Shown in pieces: positions 54,501 to 61,708 of a stretch of 61,768 nucleotides of DNA. Position 1 is the first letter of the stretch. Each line of letters starts with the position of its first letter. The notes below the pieces were generated by a model, which did not search any database, had not been told where the DNA came from, and saw only the letters and a list, made by a program, of their open reading frames with translations. The stretch spans positions 1-61,768 of the forward strand of contig NZ_LBHV01000017.1 in NCBI RefSeq assembly GCF_001005825.1, given 5' to 3'. This DNA comes from Rhizobium sp. LC145. Lineage in GTDB: Bacteria > Pseudomonadota > Alphaproteobacteria > Rhizobiales > Rhizobiaceae. Position numbers and translations under genes: made by a program.

Positions 54501-56311
54501 GTCGTGTCGAGAATACCGCGACCTCCACCGGCACGCCGCCGTCGGGCCCGCCGATCGAAAGCCCACCGGATACGGTGGTGGTGCCGCCGGATCAGGCAAC
54601 TGGTCTCAGGATCGAAAAAACGGCCACGCTCAATGACGGCGACGGCGACGATCTTTTGGATCTCGGCGAGACGATTACCTATTCGTTCCTGGTGACCAAC
54701 TCCGGTGCGGTGACGCTGACCAATGTTACCCCCAATGATCCGCTGCTCGCCAGGGCGGGGGTCTCGGTGGATCAGGGTCCGCAGACATTGGCTCCTGGCG
54801 CCTCCTTCACCTTCACGGCGACCTATGCGCCGAGCCAGGCCGATATCGATACGGGCAGGGTGGAGAACACCGCCACCGCAACCGGGACCAATCCGGGTGG
54901 CGATCCGATCGAAAGCCCGCCGGATACGGTCGTGACCTTGCCGCAGCCTGCAAGCCTGCGGCTGCAGAAGACCGGCCTCTTCAACGACGTCGACGGCAAT
55001 GGGCATGCAAGCCTGGGCGATACGCTGACCTACACCTTCACCATCACCAATGATGGCGGACAGACGGTCACGAATGTCTGGCCGGTGGATGTCGGGCCGA
55101 CCTTTAATGAGAAGCCTGCTGCAGGCTCGCTTTCGAGGTTTACGCCAGAGCCTGTCACTCTCGCGCCGAGCCAGGTCCAAGAGTTCACAGCGACCTACAC
55201 GCTGACGCAGCAGGATATCGATAATGCGGCCGGTGCTTCGGACGGCGTTGCGAACTCCGCGACAGCAACCGGAACAGCAGGCGGCGGTGAGATCACCTCG
55301 GATGAATCGACATCGGTGATCACGATGCCGGCGGCGGCGCCGACCGACATCACCGTCAGCAAGGTGGCCAATCTTCGGTTCATCCGCCGCGGCGAGCAGG
55401 CGCCCTTCACGATCCGCGTCACCAACAATACCGGGGCTCGGGCATCCGGACTGACGGTGATCGACACCATGCCGGCTGGCTTCCGCTTCGTGGAGGACAC
55501 GGCGACGGTCGATGGAGTCAAGGTGACGCCGGAGATCGCGGGGCGTCAGATCCGCTTCCCCGATGTCGCCGTTGACGGCCGTTCCGAGATCGAGATCAGG
55601 CTCAGGCTGCTTGCGCTCAGCACGGCCGGACCTGGCGAGCATGTCAACTTCGCGCATGCGGAGGACCAATCTGGCCGGCGGATCACCGGCCAGGCCCGCG
55701 CGGTGGTCGAGATCATCGTCGAGCCGGTCTTCGACTGCGGCGATATCGTCGGCAAGGTCTTCGACGACAAGAACCGTAATGGCTATCAGGACAAAGGCGA
55801 GCCGGGCCTGCCTGGCGTTCGGATGGCGACCGTCAAGGGTTGGCTGATCACCACCGACAAATACGGCCGCTTCCACGTTGCCTGCGCCGATCTGCCGGAT
55901 GCGCGCATCGGGACGAACTTCATCATGAAGCTCGATACCCGCACCCTGCCGACGGGCTATCGCCTGACGACGGAAAACCCGCGTGTCGTGCGGCTCACCG
56001 CCGGCAAGATGACGGAGCTGAACTTCGGCGCCTCGATCGGACGTGTGGTTCGCCTCGACCTTGCCGATGAAGCCTTCGTGCCGGGCGAAGTGGAGCTCGA
56101 TGAGCGCTGGGCAGAAGGCGTCGGCCAGCTCGTCGACGTGCTGGCCCAGGAGCAGTCGGTGCTGAGGCTCACCTATCTCGACACGGGCAGCGATCCGGAT
56201 CTGGCCGAGGCGCGTGTCAAACGCATCAAGGAGCTGATCGCGGAGAGGTGGCGACAACGCAAACGATCCTACCCCCTGGAAATTGAGACGCGTGTGGAGG
56301 CGGGACAATGA
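48536..56311 (+). CDS. Giant secreted DUF11-repeat surface protein with OmpA-like C-terminus
   Basis: A 2591-residue protein. The N-terminus is long and basic before a hydrophobic signal segment (about residues 52-72, LATLLANVALSATALA-like, ending near ALAAPG). Then come: a unique domain (75-310); a DUF11-like unit (312-435); a propeller-like region with repeated LYRID/FYRFD (436-658, resembling DUF6923); a DUF11 unit (662-790); a lectin-like region (798-960); a SpaA/prealbumin-like unit (960-1079); nine 118-residue DUF11 repeats (1080-2139); two diverged DUF11 units (2140-2400); an SdrD_B-like unit (2401-2485); and an OmpA-like tail (SVLRLTYLDTG, 2505-2591). It ends in an ATGA overlap with the barrel gene. 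It is probably displayed at the surface; adhesion or biofilm matrix roles are inference. Confidence 0.85.
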   Translation: MRKPVSLRDVARLVEPVREDAEKHATRLAVDPRENARPRKARLQVSRSERFFGLASATLLANVALSATALAAPGTPGVPQAPINIYTDNFQNRPGPNPIVKLNAYTGTTGQTYSANPAWLTSCNGWIASANQSVTAAAPVAECTTQNIWNMTQRLSWALGLHTGQSQAVAQGNYAVSAFTSGNPGAGLVEFQTATNIAFPTSNRFLSFSVDVAAVNCNVSAPLLQFSLVNDSGVATAAGSQINACTGGTARNVPALGVAAAGAINTGTYTSNGAVLISGSSFGVRMVNNNGSGTGNDHAFDNVRVLDTTPQLDKSFSPTSVAVGQTSTLTFTITNTSELGAKNGWSFTDVLPTGLTVAPGTVSTTCPSGVIEAPAGGGAISVSGNLTAGLASCTATVPVSAATGGAYTNGASNISSSVGISPPGNATLTVDTQPSFGACTSSMYLTQNSPTGLYRLDASSNPFAVQSIGAATTDYNATAYNPGDNYLYAIVVGTNRLLRIGSDGSTADLGAVANLPTGVTYNAGEIGADGTFYAYSSSSNTNTLYRIDVDTRTAAPLSLTAAPGGFDLAWHNGLLYTQDAVSGQFYSINPGSGSVTAIGAPQATRVFGAMFGASNGVFGGNNSGGFYRFDVSSGAVTLISDLPGSGSNDGAKCAISPMEFGADLSITKDDGATTYTPGLDASYTIVVTNDGPFGVQGARISDPLPSGITTASWTCGNATGGAQCGVASGTGAIDTTADLPAGSSVTYTLSMGIPTEQTGSLTNTATVTPPDGTSDPDTSNNTASDTNTAAPPPTSGVCSPVRVLGNTTFNGTPLPVSGSVQKSGAPNGWNATSPWSTLGGNYTFRWTFSQPVPANWIQFIVSDVGATSYQSTPARFTISLGAGSTANLSDFSFVPGWHPTFTNLNYSGGVLSYNPSGDVKQAGALQGNSADTVTSITITTSNVDNADYIVNLLYVRPACLTLQKVSEEGTGSFNFNMSNVMQANGTAVPSTALTTTTAGTAVSSPAYNSIPGTELVLSEVVPAGWNASGAVCTDQNAGNTGNPTVIGSFATPTLTIPAANVRPQSAIQCLFTNEIANPALTTDKTGTLNDLDGDGLIDVGETITYSFLVTNTGGVTLTDVTPNDPLLTNAGISVTPGPQTLAPGGTATFTATYTPTQAEIDAGRVENTATSTGTPPSGPPIESPPDTVTVPPDQGTGLRTEKTGVLNDLDGDDLLDAGETITYSFVVTNTGAVTLTDVTPNDPLLTNAGISVTPGPQTLAPGGSATFTATYTPTQAEIDAGEVVNTATSTGTPPSGPPIESPPDTVNVPPDQTPGLRTDKTGRLNDLDGDGLIDIGETITYSFVVANTGGVTLTDVSPNDPLLANAGISVTPGPQTLAPGGTATFTATYTPTQAEIDAGRVENTATSTGTPPSGPPIESPPDTVVIPPDQAPGLRTDKTGVLNDLDGDGLLDAGETITYTFVVANTGGVTMTDVTPNDPLLSNAGISVTPGPQTLAPRGSATFTATYAPTQAEIDAGRVENTATSTGTPPSGPPIESPPDTVIVPPDQATGLRTDKTGTLNDLDGDGLIDAGETITYTFVVTNTGAVTLTDVTPNDPLLTNAGISVTPGPQTLAPGANATFTATYTPTQAEIDAGRVENTATSTGTPPSGPPIESPPDTVVVPPDQTPGLTTDKTGRLNDSDGDGLLDPGETITYSFLVRNTGAVTLTNVTPNDSLLTNAGISVTPGPQTLAPGGSVTFTATYTPTQAEIDAGRVENTATSTGTPPSGPPIESPPDTVVVPPDQVPGLRTDKTGTLNDLDGDGLLDAGETITYSFVVTNTGAVTLTNVTPNDPLLQEAGISVTPGPQTLAPGANATFTATYTPTQAEVDTGRVVNTATSTGTPPSGPPTESPPDTVVVPPDQTSGLTTDKTGVLNDLDGDGLLDAGETISYTFVVRNTGAVTLTNVTPNDPLLTNAGISVTPGPQTLAPGGTATFTATYMPTQAEIDAGRVENTATSTGTPPSGPPIESPPDTVVVPPDQATGLRIEKTATLNDGDGDDLLDLGETITYSFLVTNSGAVTLTNVTPNDPLLARAGVSVDQGPQTLAPGASFTFTATYAPSQADIDTGRVENTATATGTNPGGDPIESPPDTVVTLPQPASLRLQKTGLFNDVDGNGHASLGDTLTYTFTITNDGGQTVTNVWPVDVGPTFNEKPAAGSLSRFTPEPVTLAPSQVQEFTATYTLTQQDIDNAAGASDGVANSATATGTAGGGEITSDESTSVITMPAAAPTDITVSKVANLRFIRRGEQAPFTIRVTNNTGARASGLTVIDTMPAGFRFVEDTATVDGVKVTPEIAGRQIRFPDVAVDGRSEIEIRLRLLALSTAGPGEHVNFAHAEDQSGRRITGQARAVVEIIVEPVFDCGDIVGKVFDDKNRNGYQDKGEPGLPGVRMATVKGWLITTDKYGRFHVACADLPDARIGTNFIMKLDTRTLPTGYRLTTENPRVVRLTAGKMTELNFGASIGRVVRLDLADEAFVPGEVELDERWAEGVGQLVDVLAQEQSVLRLTYLDTGSDPDLAEARVKRIKELIAERWRQRKRSYPLEIETRVEAGQ
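51773..54955 (+). repeat. Nine tandem 354-bp coding repeats (118 residues each)
   Basis: Repeat starts are at 51773, 52127, 52481, 52835, 53189, 53543, 53897, 54251 and 54605: an exact 354-bp period, with the last unit 351 bp. Each unit begins TDKTG-like, carries an EF-hand-like loop (DLDGDGLLDAGE and variants), then TPNDPLLTNAGISVTPGPQT, and ends ESPPDTVVVPPDQ. Units 2-8 are very alike; the ninth is more diverged, and a tenth, weaker unit follows at 54956. Confidence 0.95.
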
Positions 56312-59300
56312 AGAGCGTTGTAACGAGCACGGAGCGCGGCCGGAAGTCCAACCTGCGTCTGATACTGCTGGCGAGCACGGCATTCATGGGACTTGCGGCA
56401 GCACTGCCAGCGGCAGCCCAGGAAGCAGGCCAGCAAGCAGCAGGCAAGGGCGGCAGGATAGCCGCCGACAGCGCGGTGCGTCCGCTGCCGATCGGTGCCA
56501 ATACCGAAGCGGAGACACCGGCCGACCAGCCGGCCATCCCCTTCATGATCAGCGTCGATGGGGAGACGGTCGACAAGAGCGCCGAGCTGGAGGAGGGCAA
56601 TAGCTCGGCTACCAGGGCCGGCCAGCCGGCGCTCAAGGCTGACCGGGTTGGCGCGGCAAAGCCGGCCATTCGCCCGGTCGACCAGCAGCGGCAGACGGAT
56701 ATCGATCTTTCCGCCGTCGACATCCAGGTGAAGTTCGACGGCCTGGAAGCCGGCACGCTGCTGAATGTCTCGACCGTTCCGATCAAGCGCACCTATAAGG
56801 CCGGCGAGGAAGTCCGCTTCCTGGCCACCTCCAACTATCCCGCCTTCATCGAGCGGTCCGAGATCCTGATATTCGATCGCAAGGGCGGCCGGGACAGGAA
56901 CAGGCCTGTCGGGGTCGTGCCGGTCGCCATCAACGGCGAAGCGGGCTGGGTCATGCCGGCGGCCGAGGAGGCCGATTTTGCCTATGTGCTGCGCGTCTAC
57001 GATGGCAACGGCCGTTTCGATGAGACGGCGCCACTGACGATCGCCCGCACCAATCGCGATTTGCGGCCCGATCCGCAAGGGGAGAAGGCCGTGGCGCCCG
57101 GCATGGGCGAGGATCGCACCGCGATCAAGAATATCCCCGTCAGTGGCGGGGCGGTGACCGTCTATGGACGCAACGTGCCGCCCGGCCATAATGTCCAGGT
57201 GTTCGGGGAAGCCATTCCGACCGACCCCAACCAGGCCTTCGTGGTGCAGCGCATCCTGCCGCCCGGCGACCATTCGGTCGATGTCGCGGTCAAGGGTGAA
57301 CCGAAGACCGGCGGGCTTTCCTTCAGCCGCGACGTCAACATTCCCGATAATGACTGGTTCTACGTGGCGCTTGCCGATCTGACCATCGGCAAGCGCACCG
57401 GTGACGCCCGGATCGAAGAGGTGCGCCCCGGCGAATATGACGACGTCTATACCAAGGGACGGCTTGCCTTTTACCTGAAGGGCAAGATCAAGGGCCAGTA
57501 TCTGCTGACCGCTGCCGCCGACACCGGCGAAGACGACATCAATGAGCTGTTCAGCAATCTCGACGGTCAGGACCCGCGCCAGATCCTGCGCCGGCTTGAT
57601 CCGGACGACTACTATCCCGTCTATGGCGACGATTCCACCTTCGTGGAGGATGCCCCCACCAAGGGTAAGTTCTATGTGCGCCTGGAGCGCGGTGACAGCC
57701 ATGTGATGTGGGGCAATTACAAGACCCAGATCACCGGCACGGAATTCCTGCCGTCGGACCGGGCGCTTTACGGCGCATCTGGTGTTTATCGCTCCCAGGA
57801 AACGACCTCGTTCGGCGAGCGCCGCACCGAAGTGACGGCCTATGCCGCCCAGCCCGACACACTGCCGCAGCGCGAGGAGTTCCTGGGCACTGGCGGATCC
57901 GCTTACTTCCTGAAGCGTCAGGACATCGTCCAGGGCTCCGAGACCGTGCGCGTCGAAATCCGTGACGCGGTGACGGGCCGGGTGATCGAGCGGCGCGCGC
58001 TGACCTACGGCGAGGACTATTCCTTCGATTATATGCAGGGCGTCATCATCCTGCGGCGGCCGATGTCTTCCATGACGGGCACGTCCGATCCGGTGCGCAA
58101 TGGCGCGCTTGGCGGCGGCAAGACCTATCTGACGGTCCAGTACGAGTTCGAACCGGTGGCAAGCGACGTCGACGGCTATGTCTATGGCGGGCGTGCCCAG
58201 CACTGGATCAACGACAAAGTGCGGGTCGGCGTCACCGGCATGGACGATTCCACCGAACTTGCCGACCAGAAAGCCTATGGCGCGGATGTCACCCTCCGGC
58301 ATTCGGAGAATACCTTCTTGAAAGCCGAGGTCGCTCACTCGAGAGGACGGGGCTTTGATCTTTCCCAATCCTCCGACGGGGGGCTGACCTGGGGCACCAA
58401 TGAACCGGGCTATTACGGCGATCCGAACGACGACAAGGGATCGGCTTGGCGTGTTGAGGGTCAGGCCGATCTTCAAGAGATCGGCGCCAATATGAAGGGC
58501 AAGGTCGGAGGATATTACGAGCAGAAGCAGGCGGGCTTTTCCACGCTGTTCGACGACGTAAGCGTCGATCAGCGCATCTGGGGCGCCCATGCCGATGTCG
58601 ATCTGACCGGCAAGACCGGGCTGAAGCTCACCTATGACGACTTCACCGACGATCGCGGCCAAATCCGCCGCGACGGTTCCGGCAGCATCAGCCATGCCTT
58701 CGACGAGCACTGGAAGCTTTCCTTCGGCGTCACCTATACCGAACTGATGTCGCCGCTTGCCATCAATGCCGGAAAGTCCGGCTATGACGGCTCGCGGCTG
58801 GATGCGGGCGTGCGCCTCGACTATCGCATCGACGACGACCGGCTCGTCTATGCCTTCGGGCAGGGCACGCTTTCCCGCTCCGGCGACATTCACCGCAACG
58901 ATAGGGCAGGGGTGGGCGCCAAATATCAGCTCACTGATACGATCGGGCTGGAAGGAGAGGTGTCCTACGGCACCCACGGCGTGGGTGGATTGGCGGGCGT
59001 CACCTATGATCCGAATGCCAACAGCCAGTATTATCTCGGCTATAAGCTCGATCCGGATCGCGCCTTCGATCTGCACAATACCCGTGACCTCTTCGGAGAC
59101 GACAAGGGCACAGTCGTGCTTGGCATGCGCCGTAAGATGAGCGATCTGCTTTCCGCCTATAGCGAGAGCAATTACGACATGTTCGGGCAGCGCAATTCGC
59201 TGACTCAGACCTATGGCGTGGTCTACACCCCTGACGACATGTGGACGCTCGACGGCGGCCTCGAGGTCGGCCAGGTGCAGGACGATACCGTCAATCCCGC

Positions 59301-60108
59301 CACCGACGCCCAATATGAGGACTTCGACCGCTACGCGCCCTCGCTCGCGCTCGGCTATAAGGACGAGGAGCGAGGCATCAACGCGCGGCTGCGCGGTGAG
59401 GTCCGCATCGAGCGGTCGGACAACCACACGCGCGACCAGAACACCTATCTCCTGACCGGTGGCTTTGCCTGGAAGACCGATCCGGACTGGCGGCTTCTTA
59501 CCCATTTCGACGCTGTGCTTTCCGACAGCCAGGGCTCGGAGACTTATTTTGCCAATACCGACTATGTGGAAGCCTCCGTCGGCTATGCCTATAGGCCGGT
59601 CGACAACGAACGTCTCAACGCGCTCTTCAAATATACCTGGCTCTACGATCTGCCGGGCAACAACCAGACGATCAGCGGCGCGACGGGCGATGAGTTTGCG
59701 CCCGCGCAACGCAGCCACATCCTGTCGGTCGATGCGAATTACGACCTGACGCCGTGGCTGACGATCGGCGGCAAATACGGCTTCCGCTTCGGCGAGGTGC
59801 GCTATCGCAGCGGTGACGGCGGCAGTTCGGGCTTCGAGAAGGAGTGGCAGAAATCCTCCGCCCATCTGGGGATCATCCGAGCCGATCTGCATGTCATCAA
59901 GAGCTGGGATATCCTCCTCGAAGGACGGGTGATGCACATGCCTGAGGCCGACACCACCGACTTTGGTGCGCTCGCCGCGATCTACCGCCATGTCGGAAAC
60001 AACTTCAAGGTGGGCGTCGGCTACAACTTCGGACGTTTCTCCGACGACCTGAGAGACCTCACCCTCGATGATCAAGGCGTATTCCTCAATCTCGTCGGGA
60101 AATTTTGA
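56308..60108 (+). CDS. Outer-membrane beta-barrel partner protein
   Basis: A 1266-residue protein with a signal peptide (about residues 16-38, ILLASTAFMGLAAALPAAAQ-like). A soluble domain (about 120-340) follows, with beta-sandwich-like sections (KRTYKAGEEVRFLATSNYPA). From about 360 to the end there are alternating-residue strands typical of a large outer-membrane barrel, ending in GVFLNLVGKF with a C-terminal phenylalanine as outer-membrane insertion signals have. No TonB box or plug domain is obvious, so it is not a standard TonB receptor. ATGA coupling (56308-56311) to the giant DUF11 gene suggests it anchors or exports that protein. Related conserved two-gene sets are known, without an assigned function that I can name. 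Confidence 0.75.
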   Translation: MKSVVTSTERGRKSNLRLILLASTAFMGLAAALPAAAQEAGQQAAGKGGRIAADSAVRPLPIGANTEAETPADQPAIPFMISVDGETVDKSAELEEGNSSATRAGQPALKADRVGAAKPAIRPVDQQRQTDIDLSAVDIQVKFDGLEAGTLLNVSTVPIKRTYKAGEEVRFLATSNYPAFIERSEILIFDRKGGRDRNRPVGVVPVAINGEAGWVMPAAEEADFAYVLRVYDGNGRFDETAPLTIARTNRDLRPDPQGEKAVAPGMGEDRTAIKNIPVSGGAVTVYGRNVPPGHNVQVFGEAIPTDPNQAFVVQRILPPGDHSVDVAVKGEPKTGGLSFSRDVNIPDNDWFYVALADLTIGKRTGDARIEEVRPGEYDDVYTKGRLAFYLKGKIKGQYLLTAAADTGEDDINELFSNLDGQDPRQILRRLDPDDYYPVYGDDSTFVEDAPTKGKFYVRLERGDSHVMWGNYKTQITGTEFLPSDRALYGASGVYRSQETTSFGERRTEVTAYAAQPDTLPQREEFLGTGGSAYFLKRQDIVQGSETVRVEIRDAVTGRVIERRALTYGEDYSFDYMQGVIILRRPMSSMTGTSDPVRNGALGGGKTYLTVQYEFEPVASDVDGYVYGGRAQHWINDKVRVGVTGMDDSTELADQKAYGADVTLRHSENTFLKAEVAHSRGRGFDLSQSSDGGLTWGTNEPGYYGDPNDDKGSAWRVEGQADLQEIGANMKGKVGGYYEQKQAGFSTLFDDVSVDQRIWGAHADVDLTGKTGLKLTYDDFTDDRGQIRRDGSGSISHAFDEHWKLSFGVTYTELMSPLAINAGKSGYDGSRLDAGVRLDYRIDDDRLVYAFGQGTLSRSGDIHRNDRAGVGAKYQLTDTIGLEGEVSYGTHGVGGLAGVTYDPNANSQYYLGYKLDPDRAFDLHNTRDLFGDDKGTVVLGMRRKMSDLLSAYSESNYDMFGQRNSLTQTYGVVYTPDDMWTLDGGLEVGQVQDDTVNPATDAQYEDFDRYAPSLALGYKDEERGINARLRGEVRIERSDNHTRDQNTYLLTGGFAWKTDPDWRLLTHFDAVLSDSQGSETYFANTDYVEASVGYAYRPVDNERLNALFKYTWLYDLPGNNQTISGATGDEFAPAQRSHILSVDANYDLTPWLTIGGKYGFRFGEVRYRSGDGGSSGFEKEWQKSSAHLGIIRADLHVIKSWDILLEGRVMHMPEADTTDFGALAAIYRHVGNNFKVGVGYNFGRFSDDLRDLTLDDQGVFLNLVGKF

Positions 60109-60116
60109 GCCAGTCA

Positions 60117-60138
60117 GCTCTCCGCACCAGCGGAGAGC
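60117..60138 (+). terminator. Perfect stem-loop after the barrel gene
   Basis: GCTCTCCGC (60117-60125) and GCGGAGAGC (60130-60138) form a 9-bp perfect stem with the loop ACCA. It starts nine bases after the stop codon. There is no T-run, so Rho-independent strength is doubtful, but placement suggests an operon end. Confidence 0.5.
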
Positions 60139-60177
60139 ACCGGCATTGAAGCGTACCTCCGGGGGGCGGCACACATC

Positions 60178-60381
60178 ATGCGAAACGACAGGACGTGGAT
60201 CTGCGACGCTTGCGGCTGTGAGCAGGGGCTGCGGAAAATCGACACGCATCGCTGGGTGAAAAGCGGTGGTCCGGGCCAACCGCAGCTATACCACATAAGA
60301 ATGCTGCAACTCTGCCCCTCCTGCCAGATGCGACTGGTGCGAAGCGTACCTCAAGCTCCTCAAGCGGCTGGCGAGGGATAG
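60178..60381 (+). CDS. Small zinc-ribbon-like protein
   Basis: A 67-residue frame with two CxxC pairs (CDACGCEQ and LCPSCQ) spaced about 34 residues apart, which could hold one zinc ion. It is basic and has no membrane segment. A G-rich stretch lies about ten bases before the ATG. I do not recognise a named family. Its reality is uncertain, but the paired cysteines are hard to explain by chance. Confidence 0.45.
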   Translation: MRNDRTWICDACGCEQGLRKIDTHRWVKSGGPGQPQLYHIRMLQLCPSCQMRLVRSVPQAPQAAGEG

Positions 60382-60484
60382 ATGGAGGCAACCAGCAAAC
60401 GGCAATGAGAATCCATTCCTAAGAAACTATAGTGGTCGGGTGTGATACCTGCCGTTAAAGTTCAACCGCTGCGATAGGCAGCCA

Positions 60485-61384
60485 GTGGTTTGGCGGGACT
60501 ACTTTGTTGAAATGGACAGGAAAATTGCTGACGCTAGTCTACTAGCGCATGTACCCGATCATGTCGGGCCACGAAAGATGGCGTTCCGGGGTGGGGCGGT
60601 CCATTGGCGACAGCCACCGGGATCAAGATCCCTTCTCGGCACGGGCCACAGTACGGTGATCATGCTTGCGCCGTCGGAAGGCGTCAGCCTCGGGTTTGAG
60701 GGCGAGCGCTCCAGAAGATCGGACGTGACGTCAGGAATGCTTGCGATCCGTCCTGCCAATGTCGAATGGAAGGCGAGCTGGGATGGCGCCACCGAGTGCA
60801 TCGTCGTTGGTCACTCCGCAGAAAGCATTCTCGAACTTGCAGGCCATGAATTCGGCCGCGTTGATGTCGAGCTCAGACCCACGCATATGACGTTGGACCG
60901 TGCCGCGTCAGAGTTCGCGAAAATGATCAGGAGGGAACTGAACCACCTCGACAATTCGAATGAACTTTACCTCGATTCGCTCATCACGCTCTTGGGCATC
61001 CATGTGCTTCGAAATTACTCGAGCGCAAGGAAGCCTGCAAAGCCCCCCAAGACGGGGCTGACGCCAGCGGTCGCCAGCAGAGTTCGCGACTACCTCCACG
61101 AGCACTTTTTGCGGAAGCTGACAACTGCCGAGCTTGCGGCTATCTGCGGCCTTTCCGTGGGGCACTTCACGCAGGCTTTCTCCAAGACCTTTGGCTGGCC
61201 GCCTTATCGCTACGTCCTGGAACGTCGGCTCGATTTTGCGGAAAGACTGCTCTCCGAAACGACGATGCCGGTGGCGGAGGTGGCGTTTCTGAGCGGGTTC
61301 TCAAGCCAAAGTCATTTGTCGAACCTCATGCGCACCAGTAGGAACAAGACGCCTAACCAGCTCCGTGAGAAGACGCATGGATGA
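60485..61384 (+). CDS. AraC-family transcriptional regulator
   Basis: A 299-residue protein. The N-terminal two-thirds form a ligand or dimerisation domain with no membrane segment. The C-terminal about 100 residues hold two helix-turn-helices: KLTTAELAAICGLSVGHFTQ, then PVAEVAFLSGFSSQSHLSNL. It begins with GTG (60485) or possibly ATG at 60512. It may control the neighbouring surface operon or a gene to the right; nothing in the sequence decides. Confidence 0.88.
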   Translation: MVWRDYFVEMDRKIADASLLAHVPDHVGPRKMAFRGGAVHWRQPPGSRSLLGTGHSTVIMLAPSEGVSLGFEGERSRRSDVTSGMLAIRPANVEWKASWDGATECIVVGHSAESILELAGHEFGRVDVELRPTHMTLDRAASEFAKMIRRELNHLDNSNELYLDSLITLLGIHVLRNYSSARKPAKPPKTGLTPAVASRVRDYLHEHFLRKLTTAELAAICGLSVGHFTQAFSKTFGWPPYRYVLERRLDFAERLLSETTMPVAEVAFLSGFSSQSHLSNLMRTSRNKTPNQLREKTHG

Positions 61385-61499
61385 TCTCGACGAGCTGATG
61401 AAGGCACTCCCTGAGGACGAACGGCGCGCCGTCGCGAAGCGCGCCGACGAGCTTGTCACGGCTGACAATCGGCGCGAACTGCGGGCAGTGGCCGGATAG
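61377..61499 (+). pseudogene. XRE-type regulator fragment with in-frame stop
   Basis: An 40-codon frame overlapping the end of the AraC gene. It starts MDDLDELMKALPEDERRAVA and reads RRELRAVAG up to a TAG at 61497-61499. The next codons give TQEDVSAW. The normal family sequence is a continuous LRxxxGxTQExxA helix-turn-helix, so a premature stop interrupts an XRE/HigA-like antitoxin. What follows changes abruptly into a barrel-gene duplicate. Confidence 0.5.
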
Positions 61500-61528
61500 A
61501 CGCAGGAAGACGTATCTGCTTGGACCCG

Positions 61529-61708
61529 GTCGATGCGAACTGCGACCTTACGCCGTGGCTGACGATCGGCAAATACGGCTTCCGCTTCGGTGAGGTGTGC
61601 TATCGCAGCGGCAACGACGGCGGTTCGGGGTTCGAGAAGGAGTGGCAGAAATCCTCCGCCCATCTCGGAACCATCCCGGCCGATCTGTACGTCATCAAGA
61701 GCTTTTAG
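61529..61708 (+). pseudogene. Partial duplicate of the barrel gene 3' region
   Basis: About 180 bases resemble 59728-59910 of the outer-membrane barrel gene at roughly 88 per cent by eye. The encoded YGFRFGEV, FEKEWQKSSAHLG and VIKS match. It ends in a TAG after VIKSF, short of the barrel's final strands, and has no start of its own. It shows duplication and decay at the right edge. Confidence 0.8.

Noticed and set aside
51773..54955. Considered as CRISPR or satellite-type repeat
   Set aside because: Units are 354 bp with no spacers and keep the reading frame; they are protein repeats.
52559..56383. Open minus-strand frame of about 1274 codons opposite the DUF11 repeats
   Set aside because: It mirrors a repeated high-G+C coding strand. 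The peptide is Arg/His/Gly-rich, has no domain and repeats only because the sense gene repeats. The plus-strand protein has clear domains and a ribosome site.
56269..60279. Minus-strand frame of about 1336 codons opposite the barrel gene
   Set aside because: No recognisable motif, and it spans the coupled junction of two real plus-strand genes. Long antisense frames are common in such G+C-rich codon usage.
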